NCBI RefSeq assembly: GCF_034479375.1
Contig: NZ_CP140155.1
Location: forward strand, 2,356,001 to 2,420,000
Length of the DNA stretch: 64,000 bases
Source of the DNA: Rhodopseudomonas palustris
Lineage (GTDB): Bacteria; Pseudomonadota; Alphaproteobacteria; Rhizobiales; Xanthobacteraceae
Reading direction: 5' to 3'
Shown piece by piece: positions 9,818 to 18,487 of the stretch (the first letter of the stretch is position 1; each line of letters begins with the position of its first letter). Made by a program: the position numbers and the translations under genes. The notes below the pieces were generated by a model, which saw only the letters and a list, made by a program, of their open reading frames with translations, had not been told where the DNA came from and did no database searches.

Positions 9818-11152
9818 ATGGCCGCGAGCATCCATCAGTTGAGAGCGTCTTCCGGCTACAGCGCCGAACTCGACGAGGCCGAACGCGCCTCGCGGGACGA
9901 GATCACGGCATTGCAGACCAGGCGGCTGGCCTGGACGCTCAAGCACGCATACGACAACGTCGCGCATTACAAGACTGCGTTCGACCGCGCCGGCGTGCAC
10001 CCGTCCGACTTCCGCGACCTCGGCGATCTGTCGAAATTTCCGCTGACGTCGAAGACCGATTTGCGTGACAACTACCCGTTCAGCATGTTCGCGGTGCCGC
10101 GTGAACAATTGGCCCGCGTCCACGCCTCGTCGGGCACCACCGGCAAGCCGATCGTGGTCGGCTACACGCTGAAGGACATCGACAGCTGGGCCACCGTGAT
10201 GGCGCGCTCGCTGCGCGCCGCCGGCGCGCGGCGCGGCATGATCCTGCACAATGCCTATGGCTACGGCCTGTTCACCGGCGGGCTCGGCGCGCATTATGGC
10301 GGCGAGAAGCTGGGCTGCACCGTGGTCCCGGTCTCCGGCGGCATGACCGAGCGCCAGGTGCAACTGATCAACGATTTCAAGCCCGACATCATCACCGTGA
10401 CGCCGAGCTACATGCTGGCGATCCTCGACGAGTTCAAGCGGCAGGGGCTCGACCCGCGCGGATCGTCGCTGAGATACGGCGTGTTCGGCGCCGAGCCCTG
10501 GACCAACGCGATGCGCGCCGAGATCGAGCAGGCGTTCGATATGGACGCGACCGACATCTATGGGCTGTCCGAAGTGATCGGCCCCGGCGTCGCGCAGGAA
10601 TGCGTCGAGACCAAGGACGGGCTGCACATCTGGGAGGATCACTTCTATCCCGAAGTGATCGATCCCGCGACCGGCGCGGTGCTGCCCGACGGCCAACAGG
10701 GCGAGCTGGTGTTCACCTCGCTGACCAAGGAAGCCTTCCCGGTGATCCGCTATCGCACCCGCGATCTGACGCGGCTGCTGCCGGGCACCGCGCGGCCCGG
10801 GATGCGGCGGATGGAGAAGATCACCGGCCGCTCCGACGACATGATCATCCTGCGCGGCGTCAACGTGTTTCCGACCCAGATCGAGGAAGTGCTGCTCGGC
10901 ACCGACTGGTGCGGCGGCCACTTCATCATCGAGCTGACCCGCGACGGCCGGATGGACGAGATGACGGTGCTGGCCGAAGCCCGCCCGGAAAGCTGGGACG
11001 GCGCCGGCCTCGTGCCGCACGCCGAACGCGTCGCGCACCTGATCAAGAACACCATCGGGATCTCGACCACCATCAAAGTCGTGCCGCCCGACACGCTGGA
11101 GCGTTCGCTCGGCAAGGCCAGGCGGGTGTTCGACAAGCGGCCGAAGTCATAG
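9818..11152 (+). CDS. paaK: PaaK phenylacetate-CoA ligase
   Basis: Activates phenylacetate to phenylacetyl-CoA with ATP through an adenylate. The protein has 444 residues from ATG 9818, the standard size. The AMP/P-loop motif HASSGTTGKPIVVGYT lies near residue 105, the adenylate region YGLSEVIGPG near 245, and the C-terminal hinge ITGRSDDMIILRGVNVFPT near 345. The ribosome site GAGAGGA overlaps the end of paaI. It supplies the substrate of the PaaABCDE epoxidase encoded on the other strand. Confidence 0.97.
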   Translation: MAASIHQLRASSGYSAELDEAERASRDEITALQTRRLAWTLKHAYDNVAHYKTAFDRAGVHPSDFRDLGDLSKFPLTSKTDLRDNYPFSMFAVPREQLARVHASSGTTGKPIVVGYTLKDIDSWATVMARSLRAAGARRGMILHNAYGYGLFTGGLGAHYGGEKLGCTVVPVSGGMTERQVQLINDFKPDIITVTPSYMLAILDEFKRQGLDPRGSSLRYGVFGAEPWTNAMRAEIEQAFDMDATDIYGLSEVIGPGVAQECVETKDGLHIWEDHFYPEVIDPATGAVLPDGQQGELVFTSLTKEAFPVIRYRTRDLTRLLPGTARPGMRRMEKITGRSDDMIILRGVNVFPTQIEEVLLGTDWCGGHFIIELTRDGRMDEMTVLAEARPESWDGAGLVPHAERVAHLIKNTIGISTTIKVVPPDTLERSLGKARRVFDKRPKS

Positions 11153-11165
11153 CCAAGAAAGAGCA

Positions 11166-11260
11166 GTCATTCCGGGGCGCTCGCACAGCGAGCGAACCCG
11201 GAATCCCGCAGTGCGGGTTTCAGATTCCGGGTTCGCCGCTGCGCGGCGCCCCGGAATGAC
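11166..11260. repeat. Paired REP palindromes (family 2)
   Basis: Inverted arms GTCATTCCGGGGCGC... and ...GCGCCCCGGAATGAC, each a hairpin, sit between the convergent paaK and paaE genes. Confidence 0.8.
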
Positions 11261-11270
11261 GAACTCTCAA

Positions 11271-11358
11271 CGTCGTTGCGAGGAGCGAAGCGACAAAGCA
11301 ATCCAGGGTCGCAGCATGCGGTGCTCTGGATCGCGTCGCCTTCGGCTCGCAATGACGG
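11271..11358. repeat. Paired REP palindromes (family 3, GTCRTTGCGAGGAGC type)
   Basis: Left arm CGTCGTTGCGAGGAGCGAAG, right arm ending CTTCGGCTCGCAATGACGG. A related pair is at 45422-45542. It lies directly beyond the end of paaE. Confidence 0.8.
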
Positions 11359-11387
11359 CGGAAACGGAGCGGTCTCGCGACGCCACG

Positions 11388-12476
11388 CTACAAATGGTCG
11401 TAATCCACCACCACGCGCGCTGACGTCGGCTTGGCCTGGCACGTCAGGATGAACCCGGCCTGCAGCTCCCACGGCTCCAGCGAGTAGTTCAGCTCCATCG
11501 GGGCCTCGCCTTCGACCAGCTTGGCCCGGCAGGTGGAGCACATGCCGCCCTTGCAGGCGAAGGGAAGATCGACGCCGGCGCGCAGCGCCGCGTCGAGGAT
11601 CGCTTCGCCCTCGGCCACCGGCACTTCGCGGCGCTTGCCGTCGATGATCAGCGCCGCGATCGCCTTGGGCGGGGCGCCCGGCGCGACCACCGCCTTGGGT
11701 CGCGGCTTGCCGCCCAATCCGGAAACGAAACGCTCGACATGGATGCGCGCCTCGGCGATGCCGAGTTCGCGGCAGGCCGCCTCGACGTCGTCGCTCATCC
11801 CGGTCGGACCGCAGACGAAGACGTGATCGACCGACGCCGCCGGCAGCATCGCGGTCAGCAGCAGCCGCACCTTGTCGCGATCGAGCCGGCCCTGCATCAC
11901 CGGCACGTCCTGCTCCTCCTGAGACAGCACGTGGAACACCGCGAAGCGCTGCAGGTAACGATCCTTCAGCGTCTCCAGCGTATCGCGAAACAGGATCTGA
12001 TCGGTGCTGCGGTTGCCGTAGAACAGGAAGAACCGGCTGTCGGGCTCGCGCGCCAGCACGGCCTTGATGAGCGACAGGATCGGCGTGATGCCGGAGCCTG
12101 CGGCGAAGCCGACATAGGTCCGCACCTCATCGACCGCATGCGCGACCCCGAAGCGGCCGGTCGGCGTCATCACATCGAGCGTGTCGCCGGCCTTCAGTTC
12201 CTCGGTCGCCCACACCGAGAACGCGCCGCCGTCGATCTTCTTCACCGCGATCCTGAGTTCGCCGTCGTCGGGGCCGGAACAGATCGAATAGGAGCGCCGC
12301 ACCTCCTCGCCGTCCATCGTGGTGCGCAGCGTCAGATACTGCCCGGGCGCGAAGCGATACGCGTCGGCCAGATCCGGCGGGACGGTGAAGCTCAGCGAGA
12401 TCGCGTCGCGGCCCTCGCGGCGCAGATCGCGGATCACCAGCGGATGGAAGCGCGGAATGGTGGCGGAGATGTTCAT
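11388..12476 (-). CDS. paaE: PaaE reductase subunit of 1,2-phenylacetyl-CoA epoxidase
   Basis: Passes electrons from NADPH through FAD and a [2Fe-2S] cluster to the PaaA di-iron centre. The N-terminal ferredoxin-reductase part carries the flavin motif RRSYSICS, a middle NAD(P) domain has GFAAGSGITP, and the C-terminal plant-type cluster has CKGGMCSTC with a later Cys in FILTCQAK. From ATG 12476 it has 362 residues, as expected. It is the last gene of paaABCDE and starts 9 bp after the paaD stop codon. Confidence 0.96.
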   Translation of the reverse strand: MNISATIPRFHPLVIRDLRREGRDAISLSFTVPPDLADAYRFAPGQYLTLRTTMDGEEVRRSYSICSGPDDGELRIAVKKIDGGAFSVWATEELKAGDTLDVMTPTGRFGVAHAVDEVRTYVGFAAGSGITPILSLIKAVLAREPDSRFFLFYGNRSTDQILFRDTLETLKDRYLQRFAVFHVLSQEEQDVPVMQGRLDRDKVRLLLTAMLPAASVDHVFVCGPTGMSDDVEAACRELGIAEARIHVERFVSGLGGKPRPKAVVAPGAPPKAIAALIIDGKRREVPVAEGEAILDAALRAGVDLPFACKGGMCSTCRAKLVEGEAPMELNYSLEPWELQAGFILTCQAKPTSARVVVDYDHL

Positions 12477-12484
12477 GGCGGCGC

Positions 12485-12991
12485 TCAATGGCACTTGAAG
12501 TAATCGAACGGCTCGCGGCAGCTCTTGCAGCGCCACAGCGCCTTGCAGGAGGTCGAGCCGAATTCGGACAGTTGCTCGGTGTCGATCGAACCGCATTGCG
12601 GACAGGCGATTTCCGACGGCGCGCCGAACAACGCGCGGCGGCCGGTCGCGGCCTGCGGCGGCGCGATGCCGTAGTCTTTCAGCTTGGCGCGGCCTTCCGC
12701 GCTCATCCACTCGGTGGTCCAGGCCGGCGCCAGCACGGTCTTGACGCGGGCATCGCTGATGCCGGCGCGGGCCAGCGCCAGTTCGATCTCCAGCGTGATC
12801 ATGTTCATCGCCGGGCAGCCCGAATAGGTCGGGGTGATCGCGACCTCGACGCGGCCGTCGTTGACGCTGATGTCGCGCAGCACGCCGAGATCGGCGATGG
12901 TGAGGACGGGAATCTCCGGGTCGACCACGGTGGCGGCCGCATCCCAGGCGCGGGCGCGCAGCTCGGAATCGCTGGTGGCGCGCGTCACCAT
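12485..12991 (-). CDS. paaD: PaaD, MIP18/DUF59-like assembly protein with zinc-ribbon tail
   Basis: Needed for maturation of the PaaABCE epoxidase, probably in Fe-S or iron delivery. The 168-residue protein has an N-terminal DUF59-like part (DPEIPVLTIADLG near residue 25 and TYSGCPAMN near 57) and a C-terminal Cys-rich ribbon (CPQCG, SCKALWRCKSC) ending FDYFKCH. The start ATG at 12991 overlaps the end of paaC by 7 bp, so translation is probably coupled. Confidence 0.95.
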   Translation of the reverse strand: MVTRATSDSELRARAWDAAATVVDPEIPVLTIADLGVLRDISVNDGRVEVAITPTYSGCPAMNMITLEIELALARAGISDARVKTVLAPAWTTEWMSAEGRAKLKDYGIAPPQAATGRRALFGAPSEIACPQCGSIDTEQLSEFGSTSCKALWRCKSCREPFDYFKCH

Positions 12992-13761
12992 GTCTGGCCC
13001 GGATAGGTCCGCTGCATGTGTTGCAGTTCGGCGAGCAGATGGCCGAGATGCTCGCTGTGCCGGCCGCTGCGACCGCCGCGCTGCACCCACGTGCCGCTCG
13101 GCAGCGTCAAGGTCGCTTCGCCCAGCACGGCGGCGATCGTGCCCTGCCAGGTGTCGCGCAGGCTCGCGGGATCGATCGCGACGCCGGCCTCGATCAACCG
13201 CCGCTCGCTGTCGTCGGCGTCGAACAGTTCGCCGGTGAACGGCAACAGCGCGTCGATCGCGTCCTGCGCGCGGCGATGGCTTTCGTCGGTGCCGTCGCCG
13301 ATCCGGATCATCCATTCGGCGGCGTGGCGGAGGTGATAGGCGCTTTCCTTCTCGGACTTGGCGGCGATCGCCGCGAGCGTCGCATCGCGCGAGCCCATCA
13401 TCGCCCGCCAATACGGATCGGCAAACGCCGAATAGAACAATTGCCGCGCGATGGTGCGGGCGAAATCGCCGTTCGGCTGCTCGACCAGCAGCAGGTTCTG
13501 ATACTGCCGTTCCTCGCGCAGATAAGCGAGCTGGTCCTCGTCGCGGCCCTCGCCCTCGACGGCTCCGGCATAGCTGTAGAGTTCGCGCGCCTGGCCGATC
13601 AGGTCGAGCGCGACGTTCGACAGCGCCATGTCCTCTTCCAGCATCGGCGCGTGCCCGCACCATTCCGACAGCCGATGCCCGAGGATCAGCGCGTCGTCGG
13701 CGCGGCGCAGCGCGTAGGTGAACAGCGGGGTGTCGGTGATGGTGATCGAAGCGGCGGGCAT
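12985..13761 (-). CDS. paaC: PaaC structural subunit of 1,2-phenylacetyl-CoA epoxidase
   Basis: The non-catalytic ferritin-like partner of PaaA. The 258-residue helical protein starts MPAASITITDTPLF and contains EDMALSNVALDLIGQARELY, the degenerate helix that lacks the full iron ligand set, and KSEKESAYHLRHAAEWM. It overlaps paaD by 7 bp. A GC-rich repeat of about 135 bp separates it from paaB upstream. Confidence 0.96.
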   Translation of the reverse strand: MPAASITITDTPLFTYALRRADDALILGHRLSEWCGHAPMLEEDMALSNVALDLIGQARELYSYAGAVEGEGRDEDQLAYLREERQYQNLLLVEQPNGDFARTIARQLFYSAFADPYWRAMMGSRDATLAAIAAKSEKESAYHLRHAAEWMIRIGDGTDESHRRAQDAIDALLPFTGELFDADDSERRLIEAGVAIDPASLRDTWQGTIAAVLGEATLTLPSGTWVQRGGRSGRHSEHLGHLLAELQHMQRTYPGQTW

Positions 13762-13813
13762 GTCTGATCAACGTCCTTTTGGCGCAACGATGCATCGCCG
13801 CGCGGCGGGCGGT

Positions 13814-13948
13814 CTCCCTCTCCCCGCGTGCGGGGAGAGGGTCGGGGTGAGGGGGCGTCTCCGCGAGTCGCAGCGGCTCGGCCGCTGGGAGACGCCCCCT
13901 CACCCGGATTGCTGCGCAATCCGACCTCTCCCCGCGCGCGGGGAAAGG
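13814..13948. repeat. Intergenic palindromic repeat (CTCTCCCCGCG type), copy between paaB and paaC
   Basis: Built of inverted pairs such as CTCTCCCCGCG/CGCGGGGAGAG-type ends around a GGGGGCGTCTCCGCGAG core. Nearly the same unit lies at 14302-14434, between paaA and paaB, so one gene of the operon is bracketed by two copies. A relative is at 47316-47417. Confidence 0.85.
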
Positions 13949-13994
13949 TTAGTTCGTGCTCGGCGCCGATGTCTCAGAAAGCCACGGCGGCGAA

Positions 13995-14282
13995 CTACAT
14001 ATGCCCGACTTCGTCCGGCACCTCGTAGAACGTCGGATGACGATAGATCTTGCTCTCGGCCGGCTCGAACATCATCCCGGCTTCGGCGGGATCGCTCGCC
14101 GTGATCGCGCTCGACGGCACTACCCAGATCGACAGGCCCTCGCCGCGGCGGGTGTAGACGTCGCGGGCGGCTTGCAGCGCCAGCGTGGCGTCGGCGGCGT
14201 GCAGCGAACCGACATGCTTGTGCGCGAGGCCATTGCGGCTGCGGATGAAGACTTCCCACAGCGCCGTATTCGGCGTGGTCAT
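13995..14282 (-). CDS. paaB: PaaB subunit of 1,2-phenylacetyl-CoA epoxidase
   Basis: A small bridging subunit that links PaaAC heterodimers. It has 95 residues, as in E. coli PaaB, with ALWEVFIRSRNGLAHKHVGS at the N-terminus and SKIYRHPTFYEVPDEV near the end. ATG 14282 is preceded by GAGGAGGGA. Repeats of about 130 bp lie on both sides within the operon. Confidence 0.95.
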   Translation of the reverse strand: MTTPNTALWEVFIRSRNGLAHKHVGSLHAADATLALQAARDVYTRRGEGLSIWVVPSSAITASDPAEAGMMFEPAESKIYRHPTFYEVPDEVGHM

Positions 14283-14301
14283 ATGTCGTTCCCTCCTCGT
14301 G

Positions 14302-14434
14302 TCCCTCTCCCCGCCTGCGGGAAGAGGTCGGTGCGAGGGGGCGTCTCCGCGAGTCTCGACTTCTCGGCTGCGTCGATACGCCCCCTCACCCGGATTGCTG
14401 CGCAATCCGACCTCTCCCCGCGCGCGGGGAGAGG
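14302..14434. repeat. Intergenic palindromic repeat (CTCTCCCCGCG type), copy between paaA and paaB
   Basis: Second copy of the unit at 13814-13948, in the same orientation. The block CCCCCTCACCCGGATTGCTG followed by GCAATCC is shared. Being transcribed with the operon, it could fold in the mRNA and modulate the ratio of PaaA to PaaB; that is inference. Confidence 0.85.
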
Positions 14435-14454
14435 TTTCAACTCAGTCCGGCGTT

Positions 14455-15438
14455 CTACGCCGCCAGTTTCTTCTTGCGCTTCTCGGCGAAGGCGACGGCC
14501 GCTTCACGCACCCAGGCGCCGTCGTCATGCGCCTTGCGGCGCGCCGCCAGCCGATCGCGGTTGCACGGGCCGTTGCCGGCCAGCACCTGCTTGAATTCGT
14601 CCCAGTCGATCGTGCCGTAGTCCCAGTGACCGGTTTCGTCGTTCTTCTTCAGATCGGCATCGGGAATCGTCAGGCCCAGATAGTGCGCCTGCGGCACGGT
14701 GGCATCGACGAATTTCTGGCGCAGCTCGTCGTTGGAGAAGCGCTTGATTTTCCACTTGGTCGAGGTGTCGCTGTGCTGGCTCGCCTGATCGGGCGGGCCG
14801 AACATCATCAGACACGGCCACCACCAGCGGTCGAGTGCGTCCTGCGCCATCGCCTTCTGCTCGGCCGAGCCCTTCGCCAGCGTCAGCATGATCTCGTAGC
14901 CCTGGCGCTGGTGGAACGACTCCTCCTTGCAGACGCGGATCATCGCGCGCGCATAGGGGCCGTAGGAGCAGCGGCACAGCGGAATCTGGTTCATGATCGC
15001 GGCGCCGTCGACCAGCCAGCCGATCGCGCCGATATCCGCCCAGGTCAGCGTCGGGTAGTTGAAGATCGACGAGTACTTCGCCTTGCCGCTCAGCATCTGG
15101 TCGACCAGTTCCTCGCGCGAGGCGCCGAGCGTCTCGGCGGCGGCGTAGAGATACAGCCCGTGGCCGCATTCGTCCTGCACCTTGGCGAGCAACGCCGCCT
15201 TGCGGCGCAGCGTCGGCGCGCGGGTGATCCAGTTGCCTTCCGGCAGCATGCCGACGATCTCGGAATGGGCGTGTTGGGAGATCTGCCGCGTCAGCGTCTT
15301 GCGATAGGCGGCCGGCATCCAGTCGTTGGGCTCGATCCGTTCTTCGGCGTCGATCCGCGCCTGGAACCGCGCGGCGCGGCCGGCGTCCTCGAGATTGCGA
15401 TCGTCGGCTTCGGTGGTGTTGAGGGCCTGGGTGTACAT
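14455..15438 (-). CDS. paaA: PaaA catalytic subunit of 1,2-phenylacetyl-CoA epoxidase
   Basis: The di-iron oxygenase subunit that forms ring-1,2-epoxyphenylacetyl-CoA. It has 327 residues. Two ExxH iron motifs are visible: [12 protein letters not shown] near residue 90 and [15 protein letters not shown] near 170. It is the first gene of the paaABCDE operon. The upstream region to the divergent tetR gene carries an operator-like site at 15500-15521. Confidence 0.97.
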   Translation of the reverse strand: MYTQALNTTEADDRNLEDAGRAARFQARIDAEERIEPNDWMPAAYRKTLTRQISQHAHSEIVGMLPEGNWITRAPTLRRKAALLAKVQDECGHGLYLYAAAETLGASREELVDQMLSGKAKYSSIFNYPTLTWADIGAIGWLVDGAAIMNQIPLCRCSYGPYARAMIRVCKEESFHQRQGYEIMLTLAKGSAEQKAMAQDALDRWWWPCLMMFGPPDQASQHSDTSTKWKIKRFSNDELRQKFVDATVPQAHYLGLTIPDADLKKNDETGHWDYGTIDWDEFKQVLAGNGPCNRDRLAARRKAHDDGAWVREAAVAFAEKRKKKLAA

Positions 15439-15499
15439 GGCGTGGCCTCGGCGTTTCCTCGCAGGCTCGGGCGCGCGGCCCGGCCTTGTTGGAAATATA

Positions 15500-15521
15500 A
15501 TTGACCAATTGGACGGTCAAT
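15500..15521. promoter_or_regulatory. Putative PaaR operator in the paaA/paaR divergent region
   Basis: A 22-bp site with perfect 7-bp ends ATTGACC and GGTCAAT. It lies between paaA (leftward) and the TetR-family gene (rightward) and resembles the paaZ/paaI site. This is the position expected of an autoregulated pathway repressor. Confidence 0.65.
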
Positions 15522-15589
15522 GCAAGTGTCGGAACCAGTCATCCGCGGTTCGTGTCGGGCGTGCCGCGCCAAGCAGGATGTTGCATCGC

Positions 15590-16270
15590 ATGGCTCGCAC
15601 GCGAGCGAACGACTACGACCAGAAACGCCGCGGCATCCTCGGCCGTTCCGCAAAACTGTTCGCCGAGCACGGCTACACCGGAACCTCGATCACCATGATC
15701 GCGGAGGCTTGCGGCGTCTCCAAGGCGCTGATGTATCACTACTACCGCTCCAAGGACGCGGTTCTGTTCGACCTGCTCGCGGATCATCTGCAGCATCTCG
15801 TCGGCGTGGTCGAAGCCGCGGCGCAGTCCGAGGGCGACGCCGGCGAGCGGCTGTTTGCGATTTCGGCGGCGCTGCTGGAAGCCTATCGCGGCGCCGACGC
15901 CGAGCATCAGGTGCAGATCTCGAGTTTGAAGTTGCTGCCGCCCGAACAGCAGGAGCAATTGAAGACGCTGGAGCGCAAGCTGGTCAGCCTGATGTCGGAC
16001 GCGATCAGCGCGGCGATCCCGGCGGTCGCCGCCACGCCGCATCTGCTGAAGCCGCTGACGATGTCGCTGTTCGGGATGCTGAACTGGCACTATCTGTGGT
16101 TCCGCGAAGGCAAGGGACTGAGCCGCGAGACCTATGCGAAGATGGTGACGACGCTGATGGTCGCCGGCGCCGAACAGGCGATGGACGCGATCACGGACGA
16201 CGGCGCCAAGCCCGAGCGCACAGCGTCGCGCAAGAAGAACGAGCGCCCGGCAGTGGCGCGGCGGGCTTAG
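15590..16270 (+). CDS. paaR: TetR-family regulator, probable phenylacetate repressor PaaR
   Basis: A 226-residue TetR protein. The N-terminal helix-turn-helix is TSITMIAEACGVSKALMYHY (about residues 28-47). The C-terminal ligand domain probably binds phenylacetyl-CoA, as in other PaaR proteins; this rests on context, since the gene is divergent from paaA and shares its operator-like region. ATG 15590 is chosen over an in-frame ATG at 15578 because AGG at 15574-15576 is too close to the latter. It ends with a Lys/Arg-rich tail (residues about 208-226). Confidence 0.85.
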   Translation: MARTRANDYDQKRRGILGRSAKLFAEHGYTGTSITMIAEACGVSKALMYHYYRSKDAVLFDLLADHLQHLVGVVEAAAQSEGDAGERLFAISAALLEAYRGADAEHQVQISSLKLLPPEQQEQLKTLERKLVSLMSDAISAAIPAVAATPHLLKPLTMSLFGMLNWHYLWFREGKGLSRETYAKMVTTLMVAGAEQAMDAITDDGAKPERTASRKKNERPAVARRA

Positions 16271-16274
16271 CAAC

Positions 16275-16428
16275 CGTCATTCCGGGGCGCCGCGCAGCGG
16301 CGAACCCGGAATCCCGCAGTTCAGGCCCCCTCGACATCCGAGTCACTGCGCCACATTTTCGACGTCCGGAATGCAGAACAGCTCGGGGTTCCGGGTTCGC
16401 GCGCGCTGCGCGCGCCCCGGAACGACGG
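16275..16428. repeat. Paired REP palindromes (family 2)
   Basis: Arms GTCATTCCGGGGCGCCGCGC and ...GCGCCCCGGAACGACGG with degenerate spacer, between the convergent paaR and phasin genes. Confidence 0.75.
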
Positions 16429-16442
16429 GATGTGTCCCGCCC

Positions 16443-16469
16443 AAAAAGAAAGGCCCGCTTGCGCGGGCC
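16443..16469 (-). terminator. Rho-independent terminator of the phasin gene
   Basis: Read on the minus strand: GGCCCGC-GCAA-GCGGGCC (7-bp stem, tetraloop) followed by TTTCTTTTT. It stands about 50 bp after the phasin stop codon. Confidence 0.88.
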
Positions 16470-16518
16470 GAGAATTCATTGGTCAGCAGTCGTAACGCGC
16501 TCTCGATCGATCGCCCGA

Positions 16519-17010
16519 TCAGAGCGGCTTGCTGAAGGTCTTGGTCAGGTTGTCCTGCGCCGATTTGGTGCTGTCGGCCACGAGCTTGCCGAGATATTCG
16601 GTGGTCGACTTGGCGCGCGACATCAGGACTTCGCCGTGCGAGCGGACGAGATCGGACTGGATCTGCACCGCTTCGTTCAGCGACTTCGCCGACGCCATCT
16701 TGTCGATGCCGGAGAAGAACGCCTGGGTGTCGGCATAGATCGCCTGCTGGATGTTGCGGCTGATCTTGGCGGCTTCGCTGACCGAATGGCTGACGGCCTC
16801 TTCGATCGCGGAGGTGACCTTCTCCGAGCCCGCCTGGAAGTCGGCGGCCTTTTCCTTCGCGGTGCCGGCCGCGCGCTTGACGAAGTCGCGGGTCGCTTCC
16901 GGAACTTCCAGATTCTGGAAATTCTTGAACGCGTCGCCGACCGGCGCGAACGCCTGCTTGACGTTGTCGAACGCGGCCTGGTGAGTCTCGGTATAATTCT
17001 GGTCGGTCAT
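16519..17010 (-). CDS. Phasin (polyhydroxyalkanoate granule surface protein)
   Basis: Coats PHB granules. The 163-residue, fully helical, low-Cys protein belongs to the phasin_2 type of alphaproteobacteria (features: FKNFQNLEVPEATRDFVKRA near residue 28 and amphipathic repeats rich in Ala/Lys/Glu to the end). Two tandem palindromes at 17093-17125, about 80 bp upstream, are candidate PhaR sites, and a strong terminator follows. A second granule-type gene lies upstream on the same strand. Confidence 0.9.
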   Translation of the reverse strand: MTDQNYTETHQAAFDNVKQAFAPVGDAFKNFQNLEVPEATRDFVKRAAGTAKEKAADFQAGSEKVTSAIEEAVSHSVSEAAKISRNIQQAIYADTQAFFSGIDKMASAKSLNEAVQIQSDLVRSHGEVLMSRAKSTTEYLGKLVADSTKSAQDNLTKTFSKPL

Positions 17011-17092
17011 CGGGTGTCTCCATCCTCGGTGGTTGAGCTATGGTCCTGCCCGTCCGGTTGCGGCCCGGGCAGCCGCAATATGGCACAACCTA

Positions 17093-17125
17093 TGTTGCGT
17101 TGCAACAAAATGTTGCACTGCAACA
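17093..17125. promoter_or_regulatory. Tandem operator upstream of the phasin gene
   Basis: Two perfect palindromes TGTTGC-N3-GCAACA (17093-17107 and 17111-17125) separated by AAA, hence 18 bp centre to centre. TGC-rich inverted repeats are what the PHB-responsive repressor PhaR binds in other alphaproteobacteria, and the next gene is a phasin. PhaR itself is not in this window. Confidence 0.7.
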
Positions 17126-17246
17126 AGCCTGACATCGATTAAGTAATTGAAACTACTAGTGAAAATTTCGCCTTGATCGTGATTAACGCGTGCGGTTCCA
17201 GGCCACGTCGATCTGGAGTTGCAGACCGATCCGACACCGATCGGCA

Positions 17247-17579
17247 CTATTTCGCGTGCGGCGGCTTCGGCGTGGCAGCGGTGTTGCGGCCCTGATTGAT
17301 CGCCGTGGTGAGCTGATCGAGCCGCGCTTCGATCGCGGACAAGCGCGCGCCGAAGTCGTCCATCTGCGCCCGCGTCGGCAGGTTGAGACCGGCGAGATAT
17401 TTTTCCACCATCTCGCCGAATTGTTTCTGCGCCTCCGCCGTGGCGCCGCCGACCTGACCGACCGCCTTGGCGATTTCCGGCGACGCCATCGCCTGACTGG
17501 CGAGCGTCGTGAACCCCTTGCTCATCTCGCCGAACATCGCCTGCCATGCCGCGGCCGGGTCGTTGTCCTTGTCGGCCAT
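17247..17579 (-). CDS. Small PHB-granule-type helical protein (PhaM/PhaE-like)
   Basis: A 110-residue protein. It opens with PAAAWQAMFGEMSKGFTTLA, a phasin-like amphipathic start, has a predicted coiled stretch MDDFGARLSAIEARLDQLTT near residues 73-92, and ends in an Ala/Pro/Lys tail (ATPKPPHAK). This layout recalls the PHA-synthase-associated proteins PhaM and PhaE, but no full match can be claimed. Its start at 17579 has GAGGAGAAGAC before the ATG. Its place between a phasin and a hydrolase supports a PHB role. Confidence 0.6.
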   Translation of the reverse strand: MADKDNDPAAAWQAMFGEMSKGFTTLASQAMASPEIAKAVGQVGGATAEAQKQFGEMVEKYLAGLNLPTRAQMDDFGARLSAIEARLDQLTTAINQGRNTAATPKPPHAK

Positions 17580-17676
17580 TGTCTTCTCCTCGTTGGGCTG
17601 CCACGCTCGCCCGGACGTCGAGCAGATAGCGATCGCGCGCTGTCCGATCAATCCGGACATCCGAACGTTTGCCCCC

Positions 17677-18471
17677 TCATGCCTCGGGCGATCGCGCCGC
17701 ATAGGCCAGCGCGAATGGCCCCGAGCGATCGAACGGCACGAATGCGCCCTCCGGCTGCGCCAGCCGGTCGGCGATCGCCCACAACACCGCGGCATTGACG
17801 GTGAGCCCGATATGGCTCGCGAGCAGCACCTCGATGTTCTCGGCGGTCGGCGACGGCCGCAGCAGCGAGGTGCGCCAGTTCACGATGCCGTCGGTGCGCG
17901 AATAGATCGACGTCGTCGGCACCGGCATGTCGCCCGCGAGCGTCTTCAGGTCGTCGAGCCTGATCTCGTCGAGGTCCTCGCCCGACAGCCGCTCGTAGAC
18001 CCGCCGCGCATTGGTGGCGGTGATGTCGCCGGAGAACGGGCTGCCGAGCGTGACGATGCCGCGGATCGTCTCCGGCGCATGCAGCGCCAGGTCGCGGGCA
18101 TAGACGCCGCCGAGGCTCCACCCGACCACGCTGACCTTGCGGCCGGACGCTTCGTGGATCGAGGTCAGGCGCCGGCGCAGCCGGTCGCGCATCCGGTAGA
18201 CGCCGCCGAAATTGCGACCGAGCTCCCAGGCGAACGGCTGATAGCCGAGCGCGCGCAGATAGCGCCGCAGCGGCGCGGTCGACAGATCGCTGGCGAGCAG
18301 CCCCGGCAGCACCAGCACCGGATGGCCGTCGCCCTTCGGCGCCTGCAGCAGCAGCGGCGACAGCAGGATGCTGGCGTTGAATTCGAGCAGGCTGCGCGCC
18401 TCCGCCAGCAGCAGCGCGAGGCTCGGCGGACGCAGACGATGCTGAGGGGTCGCGCGGTCGACGGCCGCCAT
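17677..18471 (-). CDS. Alpha/beta-hydrolase
   Basis: A 264-residue cytoplasmic hydrolase. The nucleophile elbow GWSLGGVYAR lies near residue 115, the oxyanion segment is VLVLPGLLAS, and GLTVNAAV with a preceding His lies near the C-terminus. The RLRRRLTSIHEASGRKVSVV region resembles bacterial lipase-like proteins. It lies in tandem with phasin-type genes, so an esterase acting on PHB oligomers or acyl esters is possible; that is only context. Confidence 0.8.
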   Translation of the reverse strand: MAAVDRATPQHRLRPPSLALLLAEARSLLEFNASILLSPLLLQAPKGDGHPVLVLPGLLASDLSTAPLRRYLRALGYQPFAWELGRNFGGVYRMRDRLRRRLTSIHEASGRKVSVVGWSLGGVYARDLALHAPETIRGIVTLGSPFSGDITATNARRVYERLSGEDLDEIRLDDLKTLAGDMPVPTTSIYSRTDGIVNWRTSLLRPSPTAENIEVLLASHIGLTVNAAVLWAIADRLAQPEGAFVPFDRSGPFALAYAARSPEA

Positions 18472-18487
18472 CCAACCTCCTGTCGGT

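Noticed and set aside
13814..14434. CRISPR array
   Set aside because: Only two copies of a self-complementary unit with a gene between; no regular spacers or cas genes in the window.
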